Shown: piece by piece, positions 63,084 to 64,000 of the stretch
How the letters are laid out: every line of letters begins with the position of its first letter
Numbering within the stretch: the stretch's first letter is position 1
Assembly (NCBI GenBank): GCA_958298945.1
Contig: OY282609.1
Span: 41,926,954-41,990,953 of the forward strand
Direction: 5' to 3'
DNA length: 64,000 bases
Source of the DNA: Atherix ibis
Taxonomy: Eukaryota > Arthropoda > Insecta > Diptera > Athericidae
Notes under the pieces: model-generated
The model's input: only the letters and a program-made list of their open reading frames with translations
Databases searched by the model: none
Told to the model about the DNA's origin: nothing
Position numbers and translations under genes: made by a program

Positions 63084-63733
63084 ATTTTTCAAGAGGAATA
63101 TTCAGTGGTATTTTTCAAGAGGAAAACTCAGTTGTATTTTTCAAGAGGAATATTCAGTGGTGTTTTTCAAAACGAATTTTAGTGGTATTTTTCAAGAGGA
63201 ATATTCAGTGGTATTTTTCAAAGAGGAATATTCAGTGTTATTTTCCAAGAGAAATATTTAGTGGTATTTTTTTAAAGAGGAATATTCAGTGGTATTTTTC
63301 AAGAGGTATATTCAGTTGTATTTTTAAAGAGGAATATTCAGTGGTATTTTTCAAGAGGAATATTTAGTGGTATTTTTCAAGAGAAATATTCATTGGTATT
63401 TTTCAAGAGGATTATTCAGTGGTTTTTTCAAGAGGAATATTCAGTGGTATTTTTCAAGAGGAATATTCAGTGGTATTTTTAAAAAGCAATATTATGTGGT
63501 ATTTTTCAAGATTAATATTCAGTGGTATTTTTTAAGAGTAATATTCAGTGATATATTTCAAGAAGATAATTCAATGGTATTTGCCAAGAGGAATATTCAG
63601 TGGTATTTTTCAAGAGGAACATTCAGTGGTATTTTTCAAAAGGAATATTCAGTGGTATTTTTCAAGAGGATTATTCAGTGGTATTTTTCAAGAGGAATAT
63701 TCAGTGGTATTTTTTAAGAGAACTAATTAGTGG
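63053..63733 (+). repeat. partial repeat of 61960-62640 (1,093-bp shift)
   Basis: The string containing AACGAATTTTAGTGG, AAAAGCAATATTATG and GATATATTTCAAGAAG returns 1,093 bp (42 units plus 1 bp) downstream, with a few substitutions such as TTTTTAAAAAGCAA for TTTTTCAAAAGCAA near 63480. Confidence 0.78.
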
Positions 63734-64000
63734 TATTTTTCAAGAGGAATATTCAGTGGTATTTTTAAAGAAGAATATTCAGTGGTTTTTTTCAAGAGAA
63801 ATATTCGGTGGTATTTTTCAAAAGGAATATTCAGTGGTATTTTTCAAGAGAAATATTCAGTGGTATTTTTCAAGAGGAATATTCAGTGGTATTTTTCAAG
63901 AGGAATATTCAGTGGTATTTTACAAGGGGAATATTCAGTGGTATTTTTCAAGACGAATATTCCGTGGTATTTTTCAAGAGGAATATTCAGTGGTATTTTT

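Larger units (their letters stand above)
32406..64000 (+). repeat. 26-bp satellite array, right block
   Basis: This continues the same 26-bp satellite in the same orientation directly after the transposon's right target-site copy, and it runs off the right edge. No other insertion, gene or unique sequence is visible in these 31.6 kb. From 32.4 to about 48 kb the variants match those just left of the transposon, for example CAATGGTGTTTGCC and GGTATTGTACAAG or GGTATTCTACAAG. From about 48 to 57 kb, units with A-tracts followed by TTTTCCATGAGG become common. From about 57 kb a 2.9-kb higher-order repeat dominates. Confidence 0.98.

Noticed and set aside
1..64000. Telomeric repeats, rDNA, tRNA genes or a CENP-B box
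   Set aside because: No TTAGG/TTAGGG strings, no tRNA-like A and B boxes and no match to the CENP-B box pattern were seen. Everything outside the mariner reads as the 26-bp unit.
1..64000. Phased A/T-tract DNA curvature from the 26-bp unit
   Set aside because: 26 bp is about 2.5 helical turns, so successive T5 tracts fall on opposite faces and bends should largely cancel.

Overview
The window is almost entirely one eukaryotic satellite DNA. About 62.7 kb of the 64 kb is a head-to-tail tandem array of an AT-rich 26-bp unit, with consensus halves GGTATTTTTCAAG + AGGAATATTCAGT (18 of 26 positions A/T, G-rich strand on +, no CpG). By length this is roughly 2,400 units, all in the same orientation. 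The only non-satellite DNA I can find is a single mariner-type (Tc1/mariner, DD34D) transposon at 31148-32405. A mariner in a long AT-rich satellite points to an animal, most likely an insect or other arthropod. Nothing in the sequence fixes the species. The setting looks like centromeric, pericentromeric or other heterochromatin.

Layout. 1-31147: satellite, left block. 31148-32405: mariner with 29-bp terminal inverted repeats and a TA target duplication, carrying one uninterrupted 338-residue transposase ORF on +. 32406-64000: satellite, right block, same strand and register class. Individual units differ by characteristic substitutions, and ordered strings of variants recur as long higher-order repeats of roughly 0.3 to 7 kb. 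The clearest are a back-to-back 2,680-bp duplication (11571-14250 / 14251-16930), a 2,942-bp duplication (about 57.2-60.1 / 60.1-63.1 kb), a triplet of about 2.6-2.8 kb (41.4-48.5 kb), a 911-bp pair (about 7.2-9.0 kb), and a block present on both sides of the transposon (29.0-30.9 and 32.4-34.3 kb). Variant types are regional (about 1-7.5, 7.5-20, 20-48, 48-57 and 57-64 kb), as expected from repeated local unequal exchange.

Genes. The transposase is the only credible protein-coding gene. The + strand contains hundreds of long open frames because the consensus unit has no stop codon in any + frame. Since 26 is not a multiple of 3, every frame reads the same 26-residue peptide per 78 bp. These frames are by-products of the repeat and are not listed as genes.

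Most interesting points: the stop-free design of the satellite; a head-to-head heat-shock-element-like palindrome (GGAATATTCA) in most units; the mariner with preserved empty sister sites nearby; its possible short in-frame deletion just after the third catalytic Asp; a perfect hairpin abutting only the left TIR; and several fresh-looking segmental duplications. Higher-order repeat boundaries were read by eye and are approximate unless stated otherwise.
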